Shown here: in pieces, positions 1 through 7,044 of the stretch | Layout: each line of letters begins with the position of its first letter | Numbering within the stretch: the stretch's first letter is position 1 | DNA from: DATGIQ01 sp035295665 | Lineage (GTDB): Bacteria > Planctomycetota > Planctomycetia > Gemmatales > Gemmataceae | Reading direction: 5' to 3' | DNA length: 13,711 nt | Assembly (NCBI GenBank): GCA_035295665.1 | Contig: DATGIQ010000646.1 | Span: 1 to 13,711, forward strand | Notes under the pieces: model-generated | Seen by the model: only the letters and a program-made list of their open reading frames with translations | What the model was told of the DNA's origin: nothing | Databases searched by the model: none | Made by a program: the position numbers and the translations under genes

Positions 1-1923
1 GGGGCTGAAGGCCACATCGCCTTGAGCCTGCTCGCCGAGAGTGAGGATTTCCTTACCGGTGGCCGATTCCCAAACCTTCACTTCCCCGTAAGCCGGCTCC
101 CCTTCCCAGCCGTAACTGATGCTTGAGGAGGCCAAGCGCTGGCCATCGGGGCTAAATACCACGTTGCGTCCTGGGCTGGGGTGGGCCTTCCAGTCGAGGA
201 GTTCCTTGTCCGCTCGTACGTCCCAGATCTTCACCCTCCCGTCGGAACAAGCGGCAGCGAGGCGCGCATCGTCGGGGCTGAACGCCACACCCCGGATCAT
301 GTTTTGGCCAGCCCGGAAGGTCCGCAGCAGCTGGCCGGTGTGTGCGTCCCACACTTTGATGACCCCGTCTCGGCTACCGGACGCGAGACACTGACCATTA
401 GGACTGAAAACCACGCACTGGAGCGTGTGCTCATGGCCTAGGGGCGAAAGAGTTTGGTGGCGCAGCCGCTTCAGGTAGTGCCATTCCCAGCCGCGCAGGT
501 CGGCCGGACATTCCTCCAGCAACTGCTCCACCCGACCAAGGTTGTTGGCCGACCACTCGCGCTCCGCCAAAGCGATGCGCTGGTAGTACGAATTCTGATG
601 TTCTCGTTCGAGGGAGCCGCTCAGCTCATTATTTGCCCGCCACACCTGCACGGTACTAGCGCCCAGCCCGGCCACGGCTAGCAGCACTGCGAAGGCAACC
701 ACCGATGTGGTCATCAGCGCTCCCTTATTTCGCCGCGCGAACTTGCGGAAGCGATATACCACCGACGGCGGACACGCCTGCACCGGCTCGTCGTGCAAGT
801 AACGCTCGACGTCCGCCGCAAAGGCGCTGGTAGTCTCGTAGCGGCGGTTGCGATCCTTCTCGAGCGCCTTCATCACGATCCAATCTAACTCGCGACGAAA
901 CATCTGGCTCAGGCGCCGGGGCTCGCTCTTGCGATTGGCAAAGACCGTGGTCGCGGCCTGTCCCAGGGTGCTGATCCTTGTGCTGGGCTTGGCCGGCTCC
1001 TCCTCACGGATGATACGGCGCAGTTCGTCATAGCTGGCCTCCTTCAAGCGCTCCTTGTCGAACGGCGTCGTCCCGGTCAGCAGCTCATAGAGCAACACGC
1101 CCAGTGAATAGATGTCGGTGCGCGTGTCGGTATCCTGCCCGCTCATCTGGGCCTGCTCAGGACTCATGTACAAGGGCGTGCCAAGCATCTGGGCAAAGCC
1201 GGTGCACAAGGTCTTGTCGGTCAGGCGCTCTTGTCCCAGTGCCTTGGCAATACCGAAGTCGATCACCTTGACCAGGGGCTTACCGTCGTGCAGGGTGACG
1301 AGTACATTGGAGGGTTTGAGGTCCCGGTGCATAATTCCCTTCTGGTGGGCGTGCTGCACCGCTTGACAAACCGCTACGAACAACTCGAGCCGCTCGCTGA
1401 CCGGTAGCTGGTTTTGGTCACAAAAGTCCGTGATCGGGATGCCGCGGACGAGTTCCATGACAAAGTAGGGCCGGCTGGAATCGGTAGCGCCGGCATCCAG
1501 CACACGGGCGATGTTCGGGTGGTCCATCAGTGCCAAGGCCTGCCGCTCCGCTTCGAAACGGGCGATGACCTGGCGTGTATCCATACCTGGCTTCAGTACC
1601 TTCAGCGCTACCTTGCGGCGAACCGGCTGCTGTTGCTCGGCCATGAAGACGATGCCAAAGCCGCCTTCCCCAATCTGCTCCAGCAGCTTGTAGGGACCGA
1701 TCACCGTGCCGGGATATTCGCCTACCGACGGCTCATCGCCCCTGCCGATCAAGACGGATGCAGGACGCTCCATGAACCGGCCGGGATTCTGGTACCGTTG
1801 CAGCAGTCGTTCGAGACGTTGCCGAAGGGCGGGGTCGGCTGCACAAACCTGGTCCAGGAAGGCCGCACGCTCGGCCGGATCTTGCTTTTCCAGAGCTTCG
1901 ATGAACAGGGATTGCTCTTGCAT
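1..1923 (-). CDS. Ser/Thr protein kinase with C-terminal WD40 repeats (3' end beyond window)
   Basis: About 641 codons are visible and the frame is still open at the left edge. After a ~75-residue N-terminal segment comes a complete Hanks-type kinase domain (about residues 75-375): glycine loop GEGGFG (~85-90), VALK lysine (~108), catalytic HRDLKPSN (~199-206), DFG (~222-224), SPE (~254-256). A single hydrophobic helix follows at ~402-422, then WD40 repeats with AFSPDG-like and KVWD/KIWD motifs from ~494 to the edge. The expected product is a membrane-anchored kinase with the catalytic domain in the cytoplasm and the WD40 part beyond the helix. Start ATG at 1923 has only a distant GGAAAA; the frame is open upstream, so an earlier GTG cannot be excluded. 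It lies 113 nt downstream of the ECF sigma gene in the same direction, a pairing common in planctomycetes. Substrate is unknown. Confidence 0.93.
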   Translation of the reverse strand, partial: MQEQSLFIEALEKQDPAERAAFLDQVCAADPALRQRLERLLQRYQNPGRFMERPASVLIGRGDEPSVGEYPGTVIGPYKLLEQIGEGGFGIVFMAEQQQPVRRKVALKVLKPGMDTRQVIARFEAERQALALMDHPNIARVLDAGATDSSRPYFVMELVRGIPITDFCDQNQLPVSERLELFVAVCQAVQHAHQKGIMHRDLKPSNVLVTLHDGKPLVKVIDFGIAKALGQERLTDKTLCTGFAQMLGTPLYMSPEQAQMSGQDTDTRTDIYSLGVLLYELLTGTTPFDKERLKEASYDELRRIIREEEPAKPSTRISTLGQAATTVFANRKSEPRRLSQMFRRELDWIVMKALEKDRNRRYETTSAFAADVERYLHDEPVQACPPSVVYRFRKFARRNKGALMTTSVVAFAVLLAVAGLGASTVQVWRANNELSGSLEREHQNSYYQRIALAEREWSANNLGRVEQLLEECPADLRGWEWHYLKRLRHQTLSPLGHEHTLQCVVFSPNGQCLASGSRDGVIKVWDAHTGQLLRTFRAGQNMIRGVAFSPDDARLAAACSDGRVKIWDVRADKELLDWKAHPSPGRNVVFSPDGQRLASSSISYGWEGEPAYGEVKVWESATGKEILTLGEQAQGDVAFSP

Positions 1924-2036
1924 GCAGGTAGCTTTTCCACAATCGGAGTTTGGGTTTCTACATCTCAGTGCGATATTTCGCTCCGAACTGCGCACGAAAA
2001 TCGAGAAAAAACTGGACGGCGGCCGAGATTGCTCCC

Positions 2037-2597
2037 TTAGCCTTCGTCGCTCCCCAGTTCTTCTTGTAACCAGGCCCGCGCATACGTCCAGATTTGAGTT
2101 GCCTTGCGCGGCGATATCCCAAGGAGGGAGGCAGCCTCGGCGTTGCTAAAGCCTGCGAAATAGCGGAGTTTCACCAATTCGGCTGCTTGAGGGTTCGTCA
2201 CGCCGAACCGGTCCAGGACCTCATCCAGTGCCAGCACGCGCTCGGGTCTTTCCGAGTAGGCAATGTCCTGGCCATCCCATTCGCGGATACGGCCTCCTCC
2301 ATGTTTCACTCGGACCTTCCGCCGGGCGGCCTCGACGAGGATGCGCCGCATCGCCTCCGCGGCCGCCGCAAAGAAGTGGCCGCGACTGTTCCAGTGCGGC
2401 GACTTCTTGACATCCACTAATCGGAGGTAGGCCTCGTGCACCAGGGCAGTGGCTTCGAGCGTCTGGCCAGGCTTCTCCTGAGCGAGTTTCTGCGCCGCGA
2501 GTTTGCGCAACTCGTCATAGACCAGGGGTAAGAGCTGCTCGGCAGCGTGCAGATCGCCTCCCTCAATGGCGGACAGGACGCGGGTTACGTCGTTCAT
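2037..2597 (-). CDS. ECF-family RNA polymerase sigma factor
   Basis: 186 residues from the chosen ATG at 2597. An in-frame ATG at 2657 would add 20 residues that do not look like the family; the usual N-terminus is of the type MNDVTRVLSAIEGGD, as seen at the inner start. Region 2 spans about residues 20-95 (AAEQLLPLVYDELRKLA, then EAYLRLVD and FFAAAAEAMRRILVEAARR). Region 4 is about 125-180 with an HTH read as AEAASLLGISPRKATQIW. The sequence matches the ECF group (TIGR02999-like) abundant in Planctomycetes and Acidobacteria, which often sits beside Ser/Thr kinases rather than a classical anti-sigma factor. The kinase gene directly downstream fits control by phosphorylation, but that is inference. 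No strong Shine-Dalgarno is visible. Confidence 0.92.
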   Translation of the reverse strand: MNDVTRVLSAIEGGDLHAAEQLLPLVYDELRKLAAQKLAQEKPGQTLEATALVHEAYLRLVDVKKSPHWNSRGHFFAAAAEAMRRILVEAARRKVRVKHGGGRIREWDGQDIAYSERPERVLALDEVLDRFGVTNPQAAELVKLRYFAGFSNAEAASLLGISPRKATQIWTYARAWLQEELGSDEG

Positions 2598-2889
2598 CGG
2601 CGGCACCCAGTCGCTTGAACAATGCGGCGGAATATCCTCGCCCGAATCCGTGAGCACGGTTCGAAATCCATGGCCCGGTGAAGGTTAGCGTGTTCAATCG
2701 CAAGATTTTCCCTCTCCGAACCACCGGAGAAGAGTATACCGCTCGCCTAGCAGCAACTCCAGCACTGGTAGTGACAGGAGAAGGGGGCTCAGTGGGCTTG
2801 CGAGGTTGCCTTACCGAACGCCATGGTTATCCGAGCGGATGCTGCCCGGACGTGAAGGGAGCCTGGTGTGCGGTGGAACTGCGGATTTT
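2598..2889. other. Intergenic region between ECF sigma gene and IS3 relic
   Basis: About 290 bases with no convincing gene. It should contain the promoter of the ECF gene. On the minus strand a TATACT-like -10 lies at 2733-2738 but no good -35 stands 17 bases upstream, so I do not call it. No IS terminal inverted repeat matching the other end of the element is seen here. Confidence 0.5.
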
Positions 2890-3679
2890 TCATTCTTGGC
2901 ATAGCTCGAACTCGCACGGCGTCAAGTTACCGAAACAAGATTCCAGAAAGGCATTATCGTAGCAATTGTCCGAGCGGCTCATGCTCTGCTGCATCCGGGC
3001 CCGTCTCAGCACCTGGCGGTATTCCCCCCCGGCATACTGGCCGCCCCGGTCGCTGTGGTGAATCGAGCCTGGGCCCGGCTGCTGCCAGCCGATCGCTTTC
3101 CGCAGCGCCGCCAACACCAAGGCCTCGGTCATGCGCTCGGCCAATTCCCAGCCGACAATGCGACGGGAGTAGCAGTCGATCAACAAGGCCAGGTAGGCAA
3201 AGCGAGCGCCCGTCAGGGGCACGAACGCGATGTCGCCGAGCCATACCTGGTTGATGCCGCTCGGTGGCTTGGCCTGCAAGAGCAGGTTGGGACGTAGCCC
3301 AGGGGATGCCGGCTCTGCGTGGTCCGCGGGCGAAACGATCGCGGCTGAATCGCTTGCAAACCGATCCGTTTCAGCAGCCGGGACGCACGACGGAGACCAC
3401 AGGACTCTCCTCGGGCGGCCAGTTCCGCAGCGATCCGCCTGGCTCCGTACCACCGCTTGTGTTCCGAGAAAACCTGCCGCACCAGGAGTCGCAGCCGGGC
3501 ATCTTCTCGCTCCCCGGGGCTGGCGCCGCCTCGGGCGTGTGCGTAGTAGCCAGCCCGACTGACGCCCAGCGTCTGACACACAACGGCCACAGGGAAGCCT
3601 TGACTCTCCAGGTTCGAGATCACAGGATAGACCTGCTTCAGGTTCCCTGGCTGAAAATGGCCAAGGCTTTTTTTAGGAT
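2890..3679 (-). pseudogene. IS3-family transposase OrfB, frameshifted and C-terminally truncated
   Basis: The N-terminal part (frame ending at 3213) has the HTH_21-like region VVCQTLGVSRAGYYAHARG and the segment RWYGARRIAAELAARG. The catalytic rve domain continues in another frame ending at 2890, with first Asp in WLGDIAFVP, second Asp in HHSDRGGQYAGG and the Glu in NCYDNAFLESCFGNL. The switch is near 3290-3300, where RHPLGYVP in one frame joins NLLLQAKPP in the next, consistent with loss of one base. After ESCFGNL only about ten residues remain before the stop, whereas the family normally has several dozen more. A stretch of about 263 codons remains, so the transposase is almost surely dead. 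Confidence 0.85.
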
Positions 3680-3931
3680 GTCGCGCCCTCGCTCGGTGCG
3701 GCGCAGTTGCTGTTCGAGTTGCCGTACCCGCATCTCCAGGGCGGAGGTCGCTCGCCCTTCCTGGCCGAGGATCTCGGCCTTCCAGCGGTACAGCAGCGAG
3801 GTGTTCCCGATGCCGAGGTTGTGAGCCACGGAGGAGGCCGAAGGGCCGTCGAGCAGCATCTGCACCGCTTCCTTTTTGAGCTCTTCCGGGTAGACACGCC
3901 GCTGCCGCCTGTGATGCTTGTGGGTCTTCAT
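3638..3931 (-). CDS. IS3-family transposase OrfA (HTH protein)
   Basis: 97 residues with the IS3 OrfA layout: a helix-turn-helix in the first ~55 residues (VYPEELKKEAVQMLLDG, then ASSVAHNLGIGNTSLLYRW) and a leucine-zipper-like C-terminus (residues ~65-92: EMRVRQLEQQLRRTERGRDILKKAL). AGGAG stands 6 bases before the ATG. OrfA binds the element ends and is fused to OrfB by -1 frameshifting at the A7 run near its 3' end. The reading frame is intact here. Confidence 0.88.
   Translation of the reverse strand: MKTHKHHRRQRRVYPEELKKEAVQMLLDGPSASSVAHNLGIGNTSLLYRWKAEILGQEGRATSALEMRVRQLEQQLRRTERGRDILKKALAIFSQGT
3667..3674 (-). promoter_or_regulatory. Programmed -1 ribosomal frameshift site (AAAAAAAG)
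   Basis: On the minus strand the run CTAAAAAAAGCC lies about 30 bases before the OrfA stop. Slipping back one base moves ribosomes from the OrfA frame (LKKALAIF) to the OrfB frame (KKSLGHFQPGN). This is the usual way IS3-family elements make the OrfAB transposase. Site sequence is seen directly; function is from family knowledge. Confidence 0.7.
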
Positions 3932-3973
3932 GGTACACTCCTGGATTGTTTGGTGGCAGTTAATCTAAGCAGT

Positions 3974-3986
3974 CGGAGTGTCCACA
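3974..3986 (-). repeat. Probable left terminal inverted repeat of IS3 element
   Basis: On the minus strand this reads TGTGGACACTCCG, with the TG start usual for IS3-family ends, just upstream of orfA. The partner at the other end is missing, so the boundary is inferred from position and the TG start only. Confidence 0.4.
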
Positions 3987-4481
3987 AAACCGGCTACACC
4001 TCACTCTTCCGCACTCGGACGGTAGTAATCTGGAAACATCGATCTCATGTCTGCCCCCTCGGTCGGACTCTCCCGCCGTCAGTCAATCAGCGTAGAACTG
4101 GACAAGCAGATCGCGCAATTACGGCGAGACACAACTTCTGCGAACGCAGGCACCTTCCTTAGGCGACTCGAAGAAAGAAGAATTGCGAACGACCAATGAT
4201 TGAATGCTGTGCAGGCTCGACTGTTTCAGTTGATAGACCGGGCGGCGGGCATTCTGGAACCGATCCCGGAAACAACCGCTATTATCCGTAGTGCAGTGAC
4301 CGCGATGCTCCTCCCTGATCCCACCGACACCCTTATCCGCCACTCGATTCTTTACCACGCCGGCTGCTTCCCTGTTCCCGCGCAGTGCCAACGGAGCGCA
4401 TGGCACCGGCGGCTCGTACGCAAACTCGCCAGCAGTCCCCTACCTGCTGGGGAGAGTGAAGGACGTGAAGTCTCAGGTTCT
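3987..4481. other. Gene-poor region between IS relic and aquaporin gene
   Basis: About 495 bases without a recognised gene. A 50-codon ORF on the plus strand (4047-4199) is listed separately. A short imperfect stem (TCCCC...GGGGA near 4436-4454) lies just past the aquaporin stop but has no T run, so it is at best a weak terminator. Open frames of 95 and 129 codons crossing the region have protein sequences that look like noise. Confidence 0.4.
4047..4199 (+). CDS. Possible small protein, 50 aa, unknown
   Basis: ATG at 4047 to TGA at 4197-4199. The product begins MSAPSVGLSRRQSISVELDK and continues with a charged, helix-prone stretch (KQIAQLRRD, then LRRLEERRIAND). Composition looks protein-like, unlike the other frames here. 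There is no clear Shine-Dalgarno and no recognised family. It may be a fragment of a lost gene or chance. Confidence 0.22.
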   Translation: MSAPSVGLSRRQSISVELDKQIAQLRRDTTSANAGTFLRRLEERRIANDQ

Positions 4482-5303
4482 TCACGATCGATTCGTGGCG
4501 GAAGAAGTAGCCTGTTCTTTCACGCTCCCGGGCAAGAACGGGCGGATGAGTCCATCGTAAATCGCGGCGCCGGCCAAGCCCCCAAGTAATGGACCAATGA
4601 TTGGCACCCAGAAGGCATGATTGGCGAAGCCCGTGTTCTGAAAACCCGCCGCCAGCGTGAACAGCCGGGGGCCGAAGTCCCGTGCGGGGTTGATCGCGTA
4701 GCCATGCATACCGCCCCAGGATACGCCGATCGCGACGACGACCAGGCCAATCGCGAGTGGTTGAAGCTTGGGCGCCACCGGCTCATTTCGCGGGTCAATG
4801 ATAGCCAAGCTGAGTCCCACCAGCAGCGCCGTGCCGACCACCTGGTCCAGCAAGCCGAATGGCCAGGTCGCATGCGGGTACGGGAACGTGGTGAACACGC
4901 CGGCCGTCTTGCTCAAGTCGGGATCGACGTGATAGAACGCCGGGAGATAATTGACATAGACCAGCGCCGCCCCGGTAAACGCTCCGGCGATCTGGGCAAG
5001 GCTATAGGGCACGACCTTGGACCAAGGGAAACCGCGAAACACCGCCAGGACTAAGGTGACGGCCGGGTTCAAGTGCGCGCCGCTCACCCGTCCTGCCACG
5101 CAGATGCCCAGGAAGACGGCAAGTCCCCATCCGAGCGTAATGTTCGTGTAGCCTCCTTTGATGACTTCGCCCGATATGGGTGGCTCGCTCGGAAATAGGG
5201 TCGCCATGGCCACCACACCGTCACCCAAAGCGATTAGTACGAGAGTTCCCAGGTACTCCGCCACCAATTCGCCGAGAACAGAAGGCTTGCTCGTTGTCGC
5301 CAT
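4482..5303 (-). CDS. glpF: Aquaglyceroporin / glycerol facilitator-like MIP channel
   Basis: 273 residues, normal for the MIP family. Both pore signatures are present: GAHLNPAV with NPA at residues 79-81, and GYAINPARDFGPR with NPA at 205-207 followed by R208 and D209. The Asp after the second NPAR is the mark of the glycerol-conducting (GlpF) branch rather than strict water channels. Six hydrophobic segments can be picked out (about 12-34, 55-70, 98-118, 151-170, 182-196, 230-250). It should sit in the inner membrane and pass glycerol and other small neutral solutes. AGGTGA stands 7 bases before the ATG. There is no glycerol kinase or dehydrogenase beside it, so the physiological substrate is uncertain and the symbol is by similarity only. 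Confidence 0.93.
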   Translation of the reverse strand: MATTSKPSVLGELVAEYLGTLVLIALGDGVVAMATLFPSEPPISGEVIKGGYTNITLGWGLAVFLGICVAGRVSGAHLNPAVTLVLAVFRGFPWSKVVPYSLAQIAGAFTGAALVYVNYLPAFYHVDPDLSKTAGVFTTFPYPHATWPFGLLDQVVGTALLVGLSLAIIDPRNEPVAPKLQPLAIGLVVVAIGVSWGGMHGYAINPARDFGPRLFTLAAGFQNTGFANHAFWVPIIGPLLGGLAGAAIYDGLIRPFLPGSVKEQATSSATNRS

Positions 5304-5399
5304 GGAGCGTCACCTGATTGCCACATGTACGAACGACGTTCTTCCCGAAGCCACGAGTCCGACCCGCGCGTGCCAACAATTTGCTGATGCATCCGAGGA

Positions 5400-5630
5400 C
5401 TAATCGTCGAGCGGTGCGCTATCCTTCCGGTACGCTTGCATGCCAAGGAAGGCGACGCCGTGGGCCCCGAACAGAGCCAGGATCCAGACGACTAGCGAGT
5501 ACGTGGGTAGCCACTGGAATACGCATGCAGCGGCGCCAAGGAAGACAAGACTGCCGGCGGCAATGAAGAACTTACAGCTCGTGGGAAGGCGCTGGGGCGA
5601 AAGCCGAGGGCGTTTCACCGGATGGCTCAC
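5400..5630 (-). CDS. Small two-helix membrane protein, unknown function
   Basis: 76 residues if started at the GTG at 5628-5630, which has AAGGAG 8 bases upstream (GAAGGAGATGCCTTC before GTG). The same frame is open far upstream to 5918, but that extension is low-quality sequence overlapping the oxidoreductase relic, so I reject it. After a basic N-terminus (SHPVKRPRLSPQRLP) come two hydrophobic helices: about residues 20-38 (KFFIAAGSLVFLGAAACVF) and 44-64 (SLVVWILALFGAHGVAFLGM). The tail is short and charged (YRKDSAPLDD). It ends about 100 bases before the aquaporin start in the same direction, so the two may be co-transcribed. No family recognised. Confidence 0.55.
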   Translation of the reverse strand: MSHPVKRPRLSPQRLPTSCKFFIAAGSLVFLGAAACVFQWLPTYSLVVWILALFGAHGVAFLGMQAYRKDSAPLDD

Positions 5631-5874
5631 GAAGGCATCTCCTTCACCCGACGTGTCTTGGCAGCCGCCGGAGCCCCGATCGCACGCCGCGGATGGAGAG
5701 CTATTGTACTTGGTTTCGGCGACTAGCCTAGCGCGAATTTGAAACGTCGCGTCGCCGAGAGTAAGACCTCCAAAGAACTTTGCACTGGAGTGCACCGCCG
5801 TTCCAGCCGGGCCGGGGACCGGGCTTGCTCTCGGTGCATGCAGCCAATTGCAGGGAGCAACAGCCGAACTCCAA

Positions 5875-6236
5875 ACGATAGGCCTGCTGCCCCGACAGGT
5901 TATCATAATAGCGGTCATCGAGCAAAATGTTGGTGGGCTGGTACAGCGGGTCGCCGAATTCCACCGCCATCTTCTCCATCGGGCCGAAAGTATTCGGCAC
6001 GAAGATAGTGTCCTCGCGAATACCCGTCCAGAGGAGCGCCGTGCCGGTCACCGCGTCGCGCGGACTCTCCACCACGATCGCGTCGCCGTCCTTGATCCCG
6101 GCCGCAGCTGCCGCCTTCGGGTGAATCTGTACCAGCCGAATACCGTTCATCTGCTTGCCGATCAGTATGGACTCAGCGAAATAGGCAGGGCCGACGAGCA
6201 GCGTCTCAGTCTTCTCCGGTACCTTAGCAGGGTCAT
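5875..6236 (-). pseudogene. C-terminal fragment of molybdopterin oxidoreductase (molydop-binding domain)
   Basis: About 120 residues match the C-terminal molybdopterin-dinucleotide-binding domain of the formate dehydrogenase/nitrate reductase superfamily: IRLVQIHPKAAAAAGIKDGD, then AIVVESPRDAVTGTALL, FVPNTFGPMEKMAVEFGD and DNLSGQQAYR. The catalytic domain and FeS cluster regions are absent. The open frame runs on from 5874 to a stop at 5728 with unrelated sequence, where the family usually ends a few residues after the GQQAY motif. At the upstream side the homology stops near 6236, where an integrase-like fragment starts in another frame. Both ends are thus broken and this is a leftover of a larger gene. 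Exact subfamily is unsure. Confidence 0.7.
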
Positions 6237-6506
6237 CGGCCGGTTGACCGCGGTCTTCTCCAGGCGTTTCCCATTGGAGAACACGAAGGACAGGACAACA
6301 GCACCGTCGGAAAGTTCGAGCAGTCCCTGCTCCAAGCGAAGCAGGTTTTTCTTCACGCCCCCGAGAAGGGTTTTTGCTTCTCCTCCGTCCTCGGTCTTCA
6401 GAGACTTCTTGAACCTCTTGCTTCCGAAACGGAAGCAGACCTTATAGCAATTCGAATCCGGGTCGAGTTCAAGCCAGGCCCTTGCGTTGATCTCCCAAAG
6501 CGTCGT
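6237..6506 (-). pseudogene. N-terminal fragment of a probable tyrosine integrase
   Basis: The open frame from the stop at 6507-6509 down to a stop at 6162 reads WEINARAWLELDPDSNCYKV, then FRFGSKRFKKSLKTEDGGEA, a helical stretch VKKNLLRLEQGLLEL and VVLSFVFSNGKRLEK. This resembles the arm-binding/SAM-like N-terminal region of planctomycete phage-type integrases, which have 'FR(F/Y)GGKRF.RSLKT.(D/E)..EA' and later a 'SDGK' turn. The catalytic domain (R...HxxR...Y) is absent, the frame has no start codon after the upstream stop, and the homology breaks near 6236 at the oxidoreductase fragment. It lies just downstream of the tRNA-Leu relic, the usual place for an integrase. The family call is from memory of motifs, so moderate confidence. 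Confidence 0.5.
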
Positions 6507-6515
6507 TCAAACGTA

Positions 6516-6536
6516 GTTCGGGAACCGCTCCCGAAC
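6516..6536. repeat. Perfect inverted repeat, 8-bp arms
   Basis: GTTCGGGA, five bases, then TCCCGAAC. It lies between the integrase fragment and the tRNA terminator. There is no T run on either side, so it is not a typical terminator. It could be a binding site or recombination-site arm belonging to the integration locus; purpose unknown. Confidence 0.45.
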
Positions 6537-6603
6537 CACTGACGCAAGACCAACGCAAAAGCCCAATTGACCCCGCTTTGCCGCCGGAAAGCCACGGCGC
6601 AAA

Positions 6604-6639
6604 CAAAAAGGACTTGCATCGATTTGACGCAAGTCCTTA
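6604..6639 (-). terminator. Rho-independent terminator after tRNA-Leu relic
   Basis: On the minus strand AAGGACTTGC and GCAAGTCCTT form a perfect 10-bp stem (6629-6638 with 6608-6617) around an 11-base loop, followed by TTTTTG. It starts about a dozen bases past the tRNA 3' end and is the natural terminator of that tRNA transcript. Its preservation suggests the tRNA 3' side and its flank stayed together. Confidence 0.85.
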
Positions 6640-6649
6640 CGTTGCTTAC

Positions 6650-6738
6650 TGCCGGAGACAGGACTTGAACCTGCACGACCTTTACGGTCACCAGGCCCTC
6701 AACCTGGCTTGCCTGCCAGCTTGTGATCCCGTCGTGGC
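6650..6738 (-). tRNA. tRNA-Leu(GAG)-like sequence with degenerate 5' end
   Basis: From the D-loop to the 3' end this is a good type II tRNA-Leu: CTGGCAGGC D-loop, anticodon stem CCAGG/CCTGG with loop TTGAGGG (anticodon GAG, reads CUC/CUU), a long variable arm (GACC...GGTC), T-arm GCAGG-TTCAAGT-CCTGT, acceptor 3' strand CTCCGGC and discriminator A at 6650. CCA is not encoded. The 5' side fails: the expected GCCGGAG is replaced by GCCACGA, giving mismatches in the acceptor stem, and the D-stem does not pair and has about four extra bases. Clear tRNA similarity therefore covers 6650-6719 only. A strong terminator follows. This is either a pseudogene or the displaced 3' end of a tRNA used as an integration site. 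Confidence 0.65.
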
Positions 6739-7044
6739 ATTGATCTGGTATTGCAACTTGTGAAAGAACAGTCACTTGCGGCGTGCAGCCGCCCATGCTC
6801 ACATTGTACTCATGTACTGGTCGCACGGCCAGTAGTTGCAGAAGAATTGCAGAAAAATCCAGACCGAGCGGGATGCCGTGGTCGGGGCAACGCGGTTTCG
6901 TGGAGCGGAAGCAAGAGATGATTCCCGGCGTCCGGACAGGTACAGGACACTGGCGGCGTCCCTGCCTAATCGGGCAGCTATCCAGACGAAGGCCGTAAGA
7001 AAAACGTGGTCGGATTTCTTACAAATTGCCGCCGGGCGCCACTG
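6739..7044. other. Non-coding stretch between tRNA relic and E1-like gene
   Basis: About 305 bases with no convincing gene. It holds a tandem pair TTGCAGAA...TTGCAGAA (6836-6843 and 6847-6854, period 11) and a perfect 8-bp inverted repeat GTAAGAAA/TTTCTTAC at 6995-7002 and 7015-7022. The latter lies about 22 bases past the E1 stop and could form a weak AT-rich hairpin at the end of that operon, but no T run follows. Confidence 0.4.

Larger units (their letters stand above)
2890..3986 (-). mobile_element. IS3-family insertion sequence, decayed (3' end lost)
   Basis: Two overlapping transposase reading frames in orfA-orfB order with an A7G slippery run at the overlap are typical of the IS3 family. 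A candidate left terminal repeat beginning TGTGGACACTCCG on the minus strand lies at 3974-3986, about 45-55 bases before orfA, the normal distance. No matching inverted copy is found past the orfB stop, orfB is short at its C-terminus, and orfB carries an internal frameshift. The copy should therefore be unable to move on its own. Element group is not determined. Confidence 0.85.

Noticed and set aside
1414..2040. 208-codon plus-strand ORF
   Set aside because: Antisense shadow of the kinase N-terminal half.
4200..4589. 129-codon plus-strand ORF
   Set aside because: Overlaps the 3' end of the aquaporin gene in antisense and has no protein-like features.
5631..5918. N-terminal extension of the small membrane protein to a 172-codon ORF
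   Set aside because: Overlaps the oxidoreductase relic and reads as noise; the GTG at 5630 has a good Shine-Dalgarno.
6419..6437. Inverted repeat TGCTTCCG-AAA-CGGAAGCA
   Set aside because: Perfect 8-bp arms, but it lies inside the integrase-like coding fragment and has no T run, so no separate function is claimed.
6578..6763. 61-codon plus-strand ORF with RRQDLNLHDLYG
   Set aside because: A well-known artefact: antisense translation of a tRNA.
6398..6826. 142-codon minus-strand ORF across the tRNA
   Set aside because: Runs straight through the tRNA-Leu-like sequence and its terminator; the product is a translation of structural RNA.
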